DNA of 64,000 bases from assembly GCF_014145505.1 (NCBI RefSeq), contig NZ_JACIUZ010000019.1, positions 1 through 64,000 of the forward strand. The letters are read 5' to 3'. How positions within the stretch are numbered: position 1 is the first letter of the stretch; the number at the start of each line of letters is the position of its first letter. Both the position numbers and the translations under genes were made by a program. Source of the DNA: Limosilactobacillus fastidiosus (lineage in GTDB: Bacteria; Bacillota; Bacilli; Lactobacillales; Lactobacillaceae). The notes under the pieces were generated by a model. It saw only the letters and a program-made list of their open reading frames with translations. It did no database searches and had not been told where the DNA came from. This document shows positions 29,198-38,677 of this stretch, piece by piece.

Positions 29198-30174
29198 TAT
29201 TCATTCTTACTTCCCAAGCCAAGCATTGCTAAGAAACTTTTTCCAAGAACCCCTGATTGTTTCTTCGGTTTACGGTGAACACGACTAACCCTTGAAGAAT
29301 GACGACTCTTTGTATAGGCCTGCGTGGACCGGTGTTGTTCAGCCTTCAGCTTAGTTCGCTCTCCATGTTGAACCTTGGGACCATTCCATTCAACCTTCGG
29401 TAGTTTTCTTTCGGTTTCGTCATTTTCTGGTTCTGTAAAAATTGGTTCAACCTTTTCCGCCGCATCTTCTTGCGGATGCGGTGGCTGCGCTACAGTCGTT
29501 TGAGATCGTTCTACTGACCCTGCAACATTCGTTTTAAACTGCTCGTTAAGTTTTTCATCCAATGAACTGCTATGGGTAAGTGACTGTTTCTCGCTGATTA
29601 GCGTTTCTGATTCACTCCCTGGTGCCAAGGAAATCGAATTAGCATCCAACTCTTGTTGCAACTTTTCAATTTCCATATTAAGTGATGTCATGTCGTCTAC
29701 AGAATCAGCTAGGCTCGCGACATTTGCTTGTATTCCTGAACTTTCAGATGTTTCCGTTACCACAGAAGTCGAGGTTGCAAGTGAGAAACTTTGAATATTA
29801 CTAGTCTTTGAGCTCACATTACTTTCTTGTGATTCTGATACACCACTATCAGCAACAGGCGGAATTATACTTTGTACTGTAATTTTTGGCCTTGTAGAAC
29901 CTGATGCTGGCACTTCAGTTTTAACCGGTTCTTGCAACTTTGTATTACCATGAATTTCAAAAACCGGTTGAACACCAGTTGGTTCATGACTGCCATCAAC
30001 TAACTTCTCATCTGTTACTGCAGAAACAGCTTGCTTCTTTTTTATAGAAAAGACTGGCATTGTTGCTGGAGAACTTTCGGCACTTGTATTCCCCACTACC
30101 TTAGTACTATTAATCTCAAATGAAATCTTTTTCTTAACGCTCTTGTTGTCACTATCTGAACCGTTATTATTCAC
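29197..30174 (-). CDS. Ser/Thr-rich, mostly disordered hypothetical protein
   Basis: A 325-aa protein that I do not recognise. It has no signal peptide, no membrane helix and no cysteine. The sequence is dominated by Ser, Thr, Glu and Lys and looks intrinsically disordered. A short motif, roughly P-x-F-x-I, recurs in the first third (KKKISFEINST, MPVFSIKKK, QPVFEIHGN). One predicted helix lies near residues 160-178 (MTSLNMEIEKLQQELDANS). The last 60 residues are strongly basic (Arg/Lys/His) and end in the hydrophobic patch SFLAMLGLGS. The basic tail next to acidic disordered sequence would fit binding to nucleic acid or membrane, but this is speculation. Confidence 0.7.
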   Translation of the reverse strand: MNNNGSDSDNKSVKKKISFEINSTKVVGNTSAESSPATMPVFSIKKKQAVSAVTDEKLVDGSHEPTGVQPVFEIHGNTKLQEPVKTEVPASGSTRPKITVQSIIPPVADSGVSESQESNVSSKTSNIQSFSLATSTSVVTETSESSGIQANVASLADSVDDMTSLNMEIEKLQQELDANSISLAPGSESETLISEKQSLTHSSSLDEKLNEQFKTNVAGSVERSQTTVAQPPHPQEDAAEKVEPIFTEPENDETERKLPKVEWNGPKVQHGERTKLKAEQHRSTQAYTKSRHSSRVSRVHRKPKKQSGVLGKSFLAMLGLGSKNE

Positions 30175-30339
30175 AGCGATTGACCTCCTGGTGATTTCTA
30201 CCCTCTAGTATATTCTACCATTATTCCAGAAACAAAAAGAGTCTCCAAGAGATTCTTGAAGATTCTTCTAGCTTATTTTGGACTTATTATTAAAAAGAGA
30301 TCATTTTTATAGAGTATTTCATTAAAGCAGAATTTTAAC

Positions 30340-31452
30340 TTAAACAAGTTCAAGGTGCAATTGACGATCACCGATCAAGCCAGCACGCTTCATGAAGAGG
30401 TAAACCATTACTGAAAGTACAGCTGGGGCCACAACTCCAAACGCCATATAAGTACCAAACTGGGCCCAGCCTCGTGAAAGGTATGCAATTGGCGCAATCA
30501 GTGAGTTCAAGCCAAGGCCACCGAGAGTATACGTTGAGCGAAATCCGAAGACCACGGTAGCAAGTGGCGCGCAGACCGCTGCAGAAACAACTGACGGCAC
30601 AAGTAGGTAAGGATTGATCAACAAGTTAGGGAATTGTACTTTAGGCGTGACCAGGCCTTGAGCAATATTTGCGCCAAGATCATTTTGTCGCCAAGACATT
30701 GCAGTAAAGGCCACAAATTGTGCTGTTGTTCCAATTAGAGCAGCTGCAGATGAAATTGGATCAAGCGTTAACGCCACTGCCAACGCTGCTGAGGATGCTG
30801 GTGTCATCAGAAATAGGGCCCAAACCACTGAAATTACGACTGAACCCAGAACCGGGGAAACTTGCATTGTTTTAGCGATGTAGGCTGAAACTGCCAATAA
30901 AGCCGGAGTAACGACTGCCGCTACCATCAAACCAAATCCAATTCCGACTGCTAATGCACCAAATGGTACCAGCACCATATCTAATGGTGTTTTTCCTGTT
31001 AAATACTTACCAACCAATACCGCGACTACTGCCGCTAAAACTGCAGAAACTGGTTGGCCGGTTGTAAAGAGCGGTGAGCCAACAGCAGATACCGCTGCTT
31101 GCCCAGTGGCAGTTGCTCCATTAACTGCACCCGATGTGAAATGGACCGCATTAGCACCCACGGTTGAAGAAATCATTGCAGCAAAGGTAACCAAGGTATT
31201 AGTGTTCATTTGGGACGCAACTGCAACCCCGATCGCAGGCGCCAAGAGGACCTGAGCTTCTGCCCCGACTAATGTCAGAACGTGAATCCCTGTCAAGTTA
31301 CCCACGGTTTGTACTAATAATCCGCCTCCAAGAACAACTAAAATAGCATTAGCCACCGCCGCAAAAATTCGGTAAGCCACCTCTTTAACTCGTGATGAGT
31401 TAGCATAAGTCGCTTGTGCTTCACTAGTCGTATTTACTCGACTTTCCATCAT
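30340..31452 (-). CDS. PTS EIIC-like membrane protein (PTS_EIIC_2 family)
   Basis: A 370-aa polytopic membrane protein with about ten hydrophobic segments rich in Ala, Val and Gly from residue 28 onward. It matches the PTS_EIIC_2 family, seen in IHVLTLVGAEAQVLLAPAIGVAVA, TYTLGGLGLNSLIAPIAYL and the conserved ASQMNTNTLVTFAAM. These proteins are annotated as sugar PTS subunits but usually lack neighbouring EIIA and EIIB genes, as here, so the substrate and energy source are unclear. The gene is monocistronic; its ATG has GGAGGCGTT upstream. Confidence 0.8.
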   Translation of the reverse strand: MMESRVNTTSEAQATYANSSRVKEVAYRIFAAVANAILVVLGGGLLVQTVGNLTGIHVLTLVGAEAQVLLAPAIGVAVASQMNTNTLVTFAAMISSTVGANAVHFTSGAVNGATATGQAAVSAVGSPLFTTGQPVSAVLAAVVAVLVGKYLTGKTPLDMVLVPFGALAVGIGFGLMVAAVVTPALLAVSAYIAKTMQVSPVLGSVVISVVWALFLMTPASSAALAVALTLDPISSAAALIGTTAQFVAFTAMSWRQNDLGANIAQGLVTPKVQFPNLLINPYLLVPSVVSAAVCAPLATVVFGFRSTYTLGGLGLNSLIAPIAYLSRGWAQFGTYMAFGVVAPAVLSVMVYLFMKRAGLIGDRQLHLELV

Positions 31453-31609
31453 TAACGCCTCCTTAAATAATTTTTTATTTATAATGATTGATTGTTATTT
31501 TACGAAAGGGATCACTAAAGGTCAATCTTTTTCTAATTATTTTCTAATTTAATTTTAATTATTATGTTGAAATATTTATAAGCCATTTAAAAAGCGCTAC
31601 CAAACTTTT

Positions 31610-31643
31610 AAAATAAAAGGCGGAGACTTATTTCAAGTCTCCG
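31610..31643 (-). terminator. Terminator behind a gene remnant
   Basis: CGGAGACTT and AAGTCTCCG form a perfect stem around ATTTC, followed on the minus strand by CCTTTTATTTT. No intact gene precedes it, only the short remnant at 31628-31714. Confidence 0.75.
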
Positions 31644-31714
31644 TACTTCCGTTGAAGGGATAATTGGGTAATGTATTTTGTATCAAGATCCATTAGATTG
31701 TATTCTGCAGTTCT
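31628..31714 (-). pseudogene. Probable C-terminal gene fragment of unknown family
   Basis: The minus strand encodes TAEYNLMDLDTKYITQLSLQ followed by RKYGDLK and a stop that lies inside a strong terminator hairpin. Upstream the frame is closed by TGA within 30 codons and no other frame continues it. The coding-like composition and the terminator suggest the tail of a gene that has otherwise decayed. I cannot name the family. Confidence 0.35.
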
Positions 31715-32070
31715 TCAATGGAAGAACTAAACTGAGATTATTATCGTAAGGGCTCTGTAGGTATGGCCTAATTAAATACTTAGCTTAAAACATGCTTTTC
31801 AGGGAAACTAAATTGCTTTCATGTGGAGTGGGGTGTGTCTTTGTTAACTTTTCGCAGATTAATATCTACATACTTCAAAGTAGTTTATTATGAGAAGATG
31901 TTTGTTGAAATTACCTAATATCCCTTCACTTCTTTAGTATAATCTCAGAAAGTGTAAAATCAAGTCAGCAGCGTCACACCAGCATTCTAAGCGGTTTCAC
32001 TAACCGGACATTTATACATTATTCGTCTTAATAATCTTAAATAAAAATCCATTTTTTACCTTTCAGGATC
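31715..32070. other. Gene-free interval upstream of the remnant
   Basis: About 350 bases with no intact gene. Short broken peptides can be read on the minus strand (for example LKYVDINLRKVNKDTPH near 31840-31890), which suggests decayed coding DNA continuous with the remnant at 31628-31714. No RNA or repeat was recognised. Confidence 0.4.
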
Positions 32071-32104
32071 ATAAAAACTCAGGAAAAATTTCCTGAGTTT
32101 TTCT
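32071..32104 (-). terminator. Terminator after the AAT-family permease
   Basis: AAAACTCAGGAAA and TTTCCTGAGTTTTT form a perfect stem with a T run on both readings. Confidence 0.85.
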
Positions 32105-32170
32105 TAACCACAACTAATAGTTTTCAAATTTTCAAGGTCTAATTACGAAAAAGTTAATTCTTGGCTTCTT

Positions 32171-33517
32171 CTATTCTTTATTCTTCTTCAAGCTGTATCC
32201 CCATGCAAGAGCAACGAAGATAATAACGGAAAGGATGAGTGGAATCCGGGTAGAATCGATAAAGAGTAGGATAACAAGAACAGCCAGGAAGAAGATAATC
32301 GTCAACCAACTAGTAATTGGGTATCCTGGCATCATGAAGTAACTAACCCCTTCTGGATTTTTTTGCCGGTACTTAATATGAGCAAATAAGATAATAATCC
32401 AAGTAAAAATAAAGGTAATCGTGGAAATTCCGGCAATTACATCGAAGATTCCAGCTGGCATTATGTAGTTCAAGATAACGGTAATAAAAAGGATAACCGA
32501 TGAGAACGTCAAGGCCCGATTAGGAACGGCCTTAGCACTTAATTCACCAAATCGCTTTGGTGCATTACCACTCCGCGAAAGTGAATAAAGTGAACGGCTT
32601 GTACTGAAAATTGCACTGTTCGTTGCAGACATTGCTGCGGTCAATACCACAAAGTTGATGATCCCGGCAGCACCAGGAAGCCCAATTGCGGCGAATACTT
32701 GAACAAATGGACTAGAAGTTGTCTTAATCTGTGTCCATGGGTAAATTACCATCATCGCAATCATCGAACCGATATAGAACAAACCAATCCGGACTGGCAA
32801 GGTATTGATTGCCTTTGGAATATCCTTTTGGGGGTTCTTTGTTTCACCCGCAGTCAAACCAACCATTTCAATCCCCACAAAGGCAAAGACAACCATTTGG
32901 AAGGACATTAAGAATCCCATGGGGCCGGTTGGGAAAAAGCCCCCATGATTTACTAAGTTACTTAACTCAACAGTTCGGTTTTCGATATGACTATGCATCA
33001 AGAGCATTACCGCACCAACGACGATTAATACCAGAATCGCAATTACTTTAATCATCGAGAACCAACTTTCCAGTTCACCGAATAATCCAACGTTAACCAT
33101 GTTGACCAGCATTAGCAGCACCACAATTGCCAGTGGTCCGACCCATTGTGGTAGACTCGGGAACCAGTACTTTAAGTAGATCCCGGTAGCGGTCAAGTCG
33201 GCCATTGCTAACGTTAGCCAGCAAGCCCAATACATCCATCCGGCTACGAATTCCATCCGATCACCCAGGTATTCCTTAACAGAATCAATAAATGAGTGTT
33301 TCGAAGTATCGGCGAGAATTAATTCCCCTAACGCACGCATCATAAAGAAGCAAAAGACACCGACGATTAGGTACGAAAGAATGATCGCTGGGCCGGCTTG
33401 TTGGATCGCTTTCCCCGAACCAAGAAAAAGTCCGGTCCCGATCGCACCCCCGATGGCAATCATCGTTACATGTCGGCTCTTTAACGAGCGTTTGAGCTTT
33501 TGTTGCTGTTCGTCCAT
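32171..33517 (-). CDS. Amino acid permease, AAT family of the APC superfamily
   Basis: A 448-aa proton-coupled amino acid importer with twelve hydrophobic helices. The first helix carries the signature IAIGGAIGTGLFLGSGKAIQ (residues 20-39). VGIEMVGLTAGETKNPQKDIPKA near 217 and the helix 8 segment AAMSATNSAIFSTSRSLYSLSR near 300 are typical of the AAT branch (LysP, GabP, AroP and relatives). The ATG at 33515-33517 follows AAGGAGG; the longer frame is rejected. The gene is preceded by a T-box, so its substrate should be the amino acid that T-box senses, possibly tyrosine. Confidence 0.92.
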   Translation of the reverse strand: MDEQQQKLKRSLKSRHVTMIAIGGAIGTGLFLGSGKAIQQAGPAIILSYLIVGVFCFFMMRALGELILADTSKHSFIDSVKEYLGDRMEFVAGWMYWACWLTLAMADLTATGIYLKYWFPSLPQWVGPLAIVVLLMLVNMVNVGLFGELESWFSMIKVIAILVLIVVGAVMLLMHSHIENRTVELSNLVNHGGFFPTGPMGFLMSFQMVVFAFVGIEMVGLTAGETKNPQKDIPKAINTLPVRIGLFYIGSMIAMMVIYPWTQIKTTSSPFVQVFAAIGLPGAAGIINFVVLTAAMSATNSAIFSTSRSLYSLSRSGNAPKRFGELSAKAVPNRALTFSSVILFITVILNYIMPAGIFDVIAGISTITFIFTWIIILFAHIKYRQKNPEGVSYFMMPGYPITSWLTIIFFLAVLVILLFIDSTRIPLILSVIIFVALAWGYSLKKNKE

Positions 33518-33561
33518 AATCTGCCTCCTTAAATTAAAGATCTTTTGCATATATCGCTTTC

Positions 33562-33762
33562 AAAAAAAGGACGTCCCTGGTCATTACACCAGGGACGTCC
33601 TTTTAACGCGGTTCCACCCATCTTTATAGTTCAACTTAATGAACTACCTCTCAGTTGATAAAGGAACCACCCATTTCAAACGTACATGCCATGATGCTAG
33701 CCCCAAATTTCAGCGATTATCGGGATCTCTGTCTGCTAACATTAAAGATTACTCATAATTAT
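33562..33762 (-). promoter_or_regulatory. T-box leader of the amino acid permease
   Basis: On the minus strand GGGTGGAACCGCG (33607-33620) matches the T-box element. It is followed by the terminator GGACGTCCCTGG/CCAGGGACGTCC and a T7 run. Stem I is unusual: the apical box reads GCTGAAA instead of GGTGAAA. Counting as in the tyrS leader in this window places TAC (33682-33684, tyrosine) at the specifier position, but the neighbouring frames GTA and ACG cannot be excluded. Confidence 0.8.
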
Positions 33763-33785
33763 AATGATTTTAGTGCTAATGTCAA
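33758..33785 (-). promoter_or_regulatory. Promoter of the permease T-box transcript
   Basis: On the minus strand TTGACA (33780-33785), a 16-base spacer and TATAAT (33758-33763). Confidence 0.75.
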
Positions 33786-33877
33786 ACGTTTTTCTTAATT
33801 TTTATTCAATCTTTCGGCTTTTGAAAGCCCCGCCATTCCCTTTGTGCCAATAATCATCTTACTATTTTAAAGTAACA

Positions 33878-34621
33878 TTAAACATTCAACACTTTTCTTA
33901 AAAAGTTTTGGGTATCTGGGTGTTGCGGGTGTTCGAAAATCTGGTCCGGCGTTCCTTGCTCACGAATATCGCCATCGTGGAAGAAAACGACCCGATCAGC
34001 CACTTGCTTAGCAAAACCCATTTCGTGGGTAACAACAATCATCGTCATCCCTTCCTGAGCTAACTGTTTCATAACTTCCAACACGTCCCCTACCATTTCT
34101 GGATCCAAGGCGCTTGTTGGCTCATCAAACAACATCACGTCTGGTTTCATTGCTAATGCTCGGGCAATTGCCACCCGTTGCTGTTGTCCCCCAGAGAGCT
34201 TCATCGGGTTAGCACCAGCCTTATCCTCAAGACCGACAAGTTTAAGATAATGTATCGCTGCTTTTTTTGCTTCGTCCCTACTCATCTTCCCTAGTTCTAC
34301 TGGGGCCAACATAATATTTTGTAAAACATTCATATTCGGAAAAAGGTTAAAGTGCTGGAACACCATTCCAATATTTTGGCGAACCTTATTAATGTCTACC
34401 CGGGGATCGGCAATATCATAACCATCAACGTAGACGTGACCGCTATTCGGTTCTTCCAGTTTATTAATGCACCGTAAAAAGGTACTCTTTCCCGAACCAG
34501 ACGGCCCAATCATACAGACCACTTCACTTGGTTTAACATTGAGGTCAATTCCCTTTAACACTTCGTTATTTCCATAACTCTTGTGTAGGTCCTTAACTTG
34601 AACTTTATAACTTTTATCCAT
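33878..34621 (-). CDS. glnQ: Polar amino acid ABC transporter, ATP-binding protein
   Basis: A 247-aa ATPase of the glutamine/polar amino acid importer type. Walker A is [13 protein letters not shown] (residues 38-50), the Q-loop is [12 protein letters not shown], the signature is [16 protein letters not shown] near 144, and Walker B is [14 protein letters not shown] near 166, with the switch His in VVTHEMGFA. It follows the substrate-binding/permease gene by one base, so the two form the complete importer. Confidence 0.93.
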   Translation of the reverse strand: MDKSYKVQVKDLHKSYGNNEVLKGIDLNVKPSEVVCMIGPSGSGKSTFLRCINKLEEPNSGHVYVDGYDIADPRVDINKVRQNIGMVFQHFNLFPNMNVLQNIMLAPVELGKMSRDEAKKAAIHYLKLVGLEDKAGANPMKLSGGQQQRVAIARALAMKPDVMLFDEPTSALDPEMVGDVLEVMKQLAQEGMTMIVVTHEMGFAKQVADRVVFFHDGDIREQGTPDQIFEHPQHPDTQNFLRKVLNV

Positions 34622-34622
34622 C

Positions 34623-36086
34623 TTAAGCCATCCTCTTCTGTACGTAGTTCGATAACCATGTCAACAGGGTAATGATGATAATGTAAATTGCCGCAATGAT
34701 TGTCCACATCCTAAACCCTTCCATATTTTGCGAAATGATTACTGTCCCAGTCTGAGTCAACTCCATTACCCCAATTGCAGAAAGGATGGAAGTATCCTTC
34801 AAGGTAATGATGAATTGGTTAACAAGTGATGGAACCATCAATTTAAATCCTTGTGGGGCAATCACTTTAATCAAGGCCTTACCATAAGGAAGGCCCAAGC
34901 TACGAGCCGCCTCCCATTGACCTTGGCTTACTGATTCAAAGCCACCCTTAACGATGGCACCAATATAGGCCCCTTCATCAAGGGTCAATGTCAGAATACC
35001 CGCAAAAAAGAGCGGAACCTTATGTCCAATAACATTTGGAACTCCCATGTAAATAAAGAAGGCCAAAACAATCATTGGGATCCCTCGGAAAATGTAAATC
35101 AGGGTGCTGGAAATCGCGTTTACAAACTTATTTTCAACAATTCCTAAAACTCCAAGAAATACCCCAAAGATCATTGCAAAAATAATCCCAACAACCGTTA
35201 ATTCAATCGTCATCCACAAACCACGGAGTAACGCGTCCCGGTTTGTCTTTAACAACCCTAAAATCGTGTGATCAGCTGCAGTAGTCTTTGTGGCACCATT
35301 GCCCTTAGTATACTTTGCAATAATCTCATCCAATTGACCAGTGTCTTTCAACCACTTAATCCCGTCATTAATTTTCTTCTGTAAAGCAAGATTTTTGCCC
35401 TTTTGGAAACCAACAGCAATTGGTTGAGCATCAATCGGCTTCTTAGTAACTATTTTAAGTGGCACCCCAGTTTTAATCCCGTATTCCAAAACTGGACCAT
35501 CATCAAAGGTGGCAGCCGTTCCGCCATTCTTTACATCGTTCCACATAGTGTTAGAGGAATCAAAGTAACGAATCTTGTAGCCATACTTCTTTTGATTCTT
35601 TTTCAGGTACAATGCCGCGCTAGTTCCTGACTTAGCAGAAACTGTCTTTCCGCGCAACTGCTTCATTGACTTAATGTTGCTATCTTTTTTTACCGCCATG
35701 ACAACCCCGTCAGTATAGTACGGCGTCGAGAAGTCGTACTTGGCTTTCCGCTCGTCATTCACACTCATTCCGGCAATCACGGCATCAACCTGACCTGATT
35801 CAAGTGCTTGCAAATCTCCGTTAAAGGTCATCGGCTTCAGTTCGTATTTAAAATGTTCATGCTTAGCAATCTTCTTTAGGATTTCAATTTCAATTCCAGG
35901 ATTCTTACCGGAATAACCACCCTTACTGTCTTGGATTTCGAAAGGTTCAAAGGTGTTATTCGTCGCAAAGGTGTAAGTAGGTTCATTGGCAGAGACCTGC
36001 TTAGGTTCTAGAAATTGCCATCCAATTACAATTCCCAGAACTGTAATGCAGGCAGTAATTATTTTTCTCCAATGCTTACTTCGCAT
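34623..36086 (-). CDS. Amino acid ABC transporter, fused substrate-binding and permease protein
   Basis: A 487-aa fusion of the GlnPH kind common in lactic acid bacteria. An N-terminal signal/anchor (residues 10-27) ends near VSANEPTY and has no lipobox Cys. One extracytoplasmic solute-binding domain follows (35-265) with [15 protein letters not shown] and [20 protein letters not shown]. The permease domain (280-487) has about five helices and the EAA-like loop [28 protein letters not shown]. It is fused to the channel, so each complex would carry tethered receptors. Glutamine, glutamate or a related polar amino acid is likely; the exact substrate is not visible. Confidence 0.9.
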   Translation of the reverse strand: MRSKHWRKIITACITVLGIVIGWQFLEPKQVSANEPTYTFATNNTFEPFEIQDSKGGYSGKNPGIEIEILKKIAKHEHFKYELKPMTFNGDLQALESGQVDAVIAGMSVNDERKAKYDFSTPYYTDGVVMAVKKDSNIKSMKQLRGKTVSAKSGTSAALYLKKNQKKYGYKIRYFDSSNTMWNDVKNGGTAATFDDGPVLEYGIKTGVPLKIVTKKPIDAQPIAVGFQKGKNLALQKKINDGIKWLKDTGQLDEIIAKYTKGNGATKTTAADHTILGLLKTNRDALLRGLWMTIELTVVGIIFAMIFGVFLGVLGIVENKFVNAISSTLIYIFRGIPMIVLAFFIYMGVPNVIGHKVPLFFAGILTLTLDEGAYIGAIVKGGFESVSQGQWEAARSLGLPYGKALIKVIAPQGFKLMVPSLVNQFIITLKDTSILSAIGVMELTQTGTVIISQNMEGFRMWTIIAAIYIIIITLLTWLSNYVQKRMA

Positions 36087-36295
36087 CTATACCGACTCCT
36101 TTTTTCAATCAAATTTTGACGTTGCTAATACCTTATCATTAGAAAATTAATAAGTGAATGGAATTAAGTTAGTTCCGTGTTTATCCAAGATGTTAGCGGT
36201 TTAAACAGATTAAAAAGAAGGCAAGTCAGTATATTTAATTATTTAAATTAAGTGCCCACTATGATTATTATTCTTATCATCAAATTATCATTATC

Positions 36296-36334
36296 AAAAA
36301 GCCGACTAGCCTCACTCTTACAAGGCTAGTCGAC
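36296..36334 (-). terminator. serS terminator
   Basis: On the minus strand TCGACTAGCC and GGCTAGTCG form the stem, followed by GCTTTTTG, 14 bases beyond the serS stop. Confidence 0.82.
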
Positions 36335-36347
36335 CATATAATTAATC

Positions 36348-37655
36348 TTACTTATTTACCTTATTTCGGAAAGGTACCGCGTTTTCCTTAGTAATCTTTG
36401 TTACCCCGTGCATGTAAGGAACAAGAACTTCTGGAATTGTTACGGAGCCGTCTTCATTTTGGTAGTTTTCCAGAATTGCAGCAACAGTCCGCCCAACTGC
36501 CAGACCAGAACCATTTAAAGTGTGAACGTATTGTAACTTCCCGTTTTCATCACGGTATTGAGTGTGCATCCGCCGTGCTTGGAAGTCTAAGCAGTTGGAA
36601 CAGGATGATACTTCACGGTACTTATTTTGGGCTGGCATCCACAATTCAAGGTCATGAGTTTCAGACGCGGTAAAACTCATGTCGCTAGTGGTTAGTGTGA
36701 TGACGTGGTATGGGAGGCCAAGCTTCTTCAAAATGTTTTCTGCGTTGGCAGTCATCTTTTCCAATTCATCCCATGAATCTTCTGGTTTAGTATACTTAAC
36801 CATTTCAACCTTGTTAAATTGGTGCATCCGGATCAAACCACGAGTATCACGACCAGCAGCACCAGCTTCAGAACGGAAACTTGGTGTTAGGGCAGTAACG
36901 TAGACCGGAAGTTCTTCAGCCGGAATAACTTCGCCACGGTAGTAGTTTGTCAACGGAACTTCGGCGGTTGGGATCAAAGTCATATCTTCACCATTAACTT
37001 GGTAAACCCCCTTTTTAAACTTCGGGAACTGCCCAGTACCATACATCGAAGCGGCATTAACGATGTATGGGGGTAAAACCTCAGTGTAGCCATCTTTCAT
37101 GTGTTCATCAAGCATGAAGTTGTAGACCGCCCGTTCAAGTTGAGCACCAAGGCCAAGATAGTAGACAAATCGCGCGCCAGAAACTTTCCGAGCACGGTCA
37201 AAGTCAAGAATTCCCAGTTTTTCACCAATATCCCAGTGATGCTTAGGTTCAAACCCAAAGTCACGGACTTGACCAACCTTCCGTAATTCAACGGCACCGT
37301 CTTCGGTTAAACTTACTGGAACACCGTCGTGAGGGATGTTTGGCAATCGGGACATCTTATCGTTGAAGACTTCATCATTAGCTTCGACTTGCTCATCAAG
37401 CTCCTTGATTTGGTCGCCCAACTCCCGGGTTTCTTTAATGGCTTCGTCAGCAGATTCACCATTCCGCTTGGCCTCACCAATCTTCTTTGATGCTTCGTTC
37501 CGTTGGGCCTTTAAGGTTTCCGTCTTTTGTAAGAGTTCCCGTCGCTTTTGGTCTAATTCAAGAACTTCATCAATTTCCTCAGCCTTAATTCCACGAGTAG
37601 CTAACTTTTGCTTAAAGAATTCAGGATCCTTACGAATCTTCTTAATATCTAACAT
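36348..37655 (-). CDS. serS: Seryl-tRNA synthetase
   Basis: A 435-aa class II synthetase charging tRNA-Ser. It has the N-terminal coiled-coil arm (residues 25-100) that contacts the long variable arm of tRNA-Ser. The class II core includes motif 2 in [27 protein letters not shown] (near 263-289) and motif 3 in [21 protein letters not shown] near 377-397; [11 protein letters not shown] is also family-typical. The ATG at 37653-37655 has AGGAGA upstream. It is monocistronic under a Ser-type T-box. Confidence 0.97.
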   Translation of the reverse strand: MLDIKKIRKDPEFFKQKLATRGIKAEEIDEVLELDQKRRELLQKTETLKAQRNEASKKIGEAKRNGESADEAIKETRELGDQIKELDEQVEANDEVFNDKMSRLPNIPHDGVPVSLTEDGAVELRKVGQVRDFGFEPKHHWDIGEKLGILDFDRARKVSGARFVYYLGLGAQLERAVYNFMLDEHMKDGYTEVLPPYIVNAASMYGTGQFPKFKKGVYQVNGEDMTLIPTAEVPLTNYYRGEVIPAEELPVYVTALTPSFRSEAGAAGRDTRGLIRMHQFNKVEMVKYTKPEDSWDELEKMTANAENILKKLGLPYHVITLTTSDMSFTASETHDLELWMPAQNKYREVSSCSNCLDFQARRMHTQYRDENGKLQYVHTLNGSGLAVGRTVAAILENYQNEDGSVTIPEVLVPYMHGVTKITKENAVPFRNKVNK

Positions 37656-37667
37656 AGTATCTCCTAA

Positions 37668-37905
37668 CAAAAAAGAGCCATTCCATCCTCAAAATATTTT
37701 GGGACGAAATGGCTCTCAGTTCCGCGGTACCACCCAAGTTTGACGTTATTAAACATCACCCTCGCGATGGATAACGGCCATCAACCGTGCGGCATTACCC
37801 GCCCACATTTATCTGCACCGGAGTTTCGATCAACGGCTTTCACCAGCCACCGCTTCTCTAAATGATCTACTTGAAATGCAATCGTGTTTTATCTTCGCCA
37901 TTATC
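37668..37905 (-). promoter_or_regulatory. T-box leader of serS
   Basis: On the minus strand TGGGTGGTACCGCG (37723-37736) is the T-box element. It is followed by a terminator with AGAGCCATTTCGTCC pairing with GGATGGAATGGCTCT and a T6 run. The apical sequence GGTGAAA is present. TCC at 37820-37822, a serine codon, is the best specifier candidate, though its spacing from the apical box is shorter than in the other two leaders in this window. Confidence 0.85.
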
Positions 37906-37945
37906 ATATTACATCTGGCGTTATTTAGCAATTGCTAATTTAGAT

Positions 37946-38401
37946 TTAATTAGCACGCCGCAAACCAAATAATGAGGTTAAACCAGCAATCCGTAGTCCA
38001 AGACCATGAGGAATCCCTGACTTTTTCTCCTCAACTGGACGATGAATCAACGGTGGGCGTGATTGAGTTTTCGTGTAGCGATCGTCCAACCGTTCATTAT
38101 CAAAACGGTTGTAGACAATCACCACTTTGGAATCAGGCGTCCATGCTTGAACTTCTTCACTCGGCAAGAAAGCCCGATCAGGTGCACACCCCTCGATCTC
38201 TGGAGCATCAAACTCTGCCCATTCTTTTGGTGATCCTGGCTGACAGATCCATTGGCTATAGGTTATCCGACCATCTGCAACAGGAACTTTACTTCGCTGA
38301 AAACGAACGGTCTGCTTAATTACTTGCTGCGTACCATCAACATGAACCAGAATAATCGTCCGAGTCGATTGTGCCGTTAATTGTTGTTTCCCAATAACCA
38401 T
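37946..38401 (-). CDS. Orphan Muc_B2-type domain protein without secretion or anchoring signals
   Basis: A 151-aa protein made of one domain like the Mub B2/Muc_B2 repeats of lactobacillus mucus-binding proteins. The pattern STRTIILVHVDGTQQVIKQT, RITYSQW, FDAPEIEGCAPDRAF and WTPDSKVVIVYN follows the repeat from first to last strand (residues 10-100). The C terminus GLGLRIAGLTSLFGLRRAN looks like the hydrophobic and RR-tailed end of a sortase signal, but no LPxTG precedes it and no signal peptide exists. It may be the tail end of a former adhesin or a repurposed cytoplasmic domain. The ATG has AGTGAGG upstream. Confidence 0.65.
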   Translation of the reverse strand: MVIGKQQLTAQSTRTIILVHVDGTQQVIKQTVRFQRSKVPVADGRITYSQWICQPGSPKEWAEFDAPEIEGCAPDRAFLPSEEVQAWTPDSKVVIVYNRFDNERLDDRYTKTQSRPPLIHRPVEEKKSGIPHGLGLRIAGLTSLFGLRRAN

Positions 38402-38579
38402 TTGCCAACTAGCCTCACTTTACAATTAATTTATCAAACAATAACTACTGTTTAATTATCCTAATAACTCAATTCATTAGTTTTATTGTAATACCGTAAA
38501 GGTTAGTTGTCAAAACTCACTTATCGAAATATAAATTTTAATTATCTTTGTACTATCACAAATATTATTTCTCTAAAAA

Positions 38580-38664
38580 TACCACCCACATTTCTGTGAG
38601 TGGCAACGATATCTATCAATCACAGTTGACGGATACTCGAGGAAAAAATGTTTTTTCTCATCCT
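38580..38664 (-). terminator. Terminator region after apbE
   Basis: Two hairpins follow apbE on the minus strand. The first (38637-38664) is an A/T-rich stem of GAGGAAAAAA-type repeats. The second (38580-38606) is CCACTCACA/TGTGGGTGG followed by TATTTTTAG. The second is the better intrinsic terminator. Confidence 0.6.
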
Positions 38665-38677
38665 CTTTATCTTTTTA

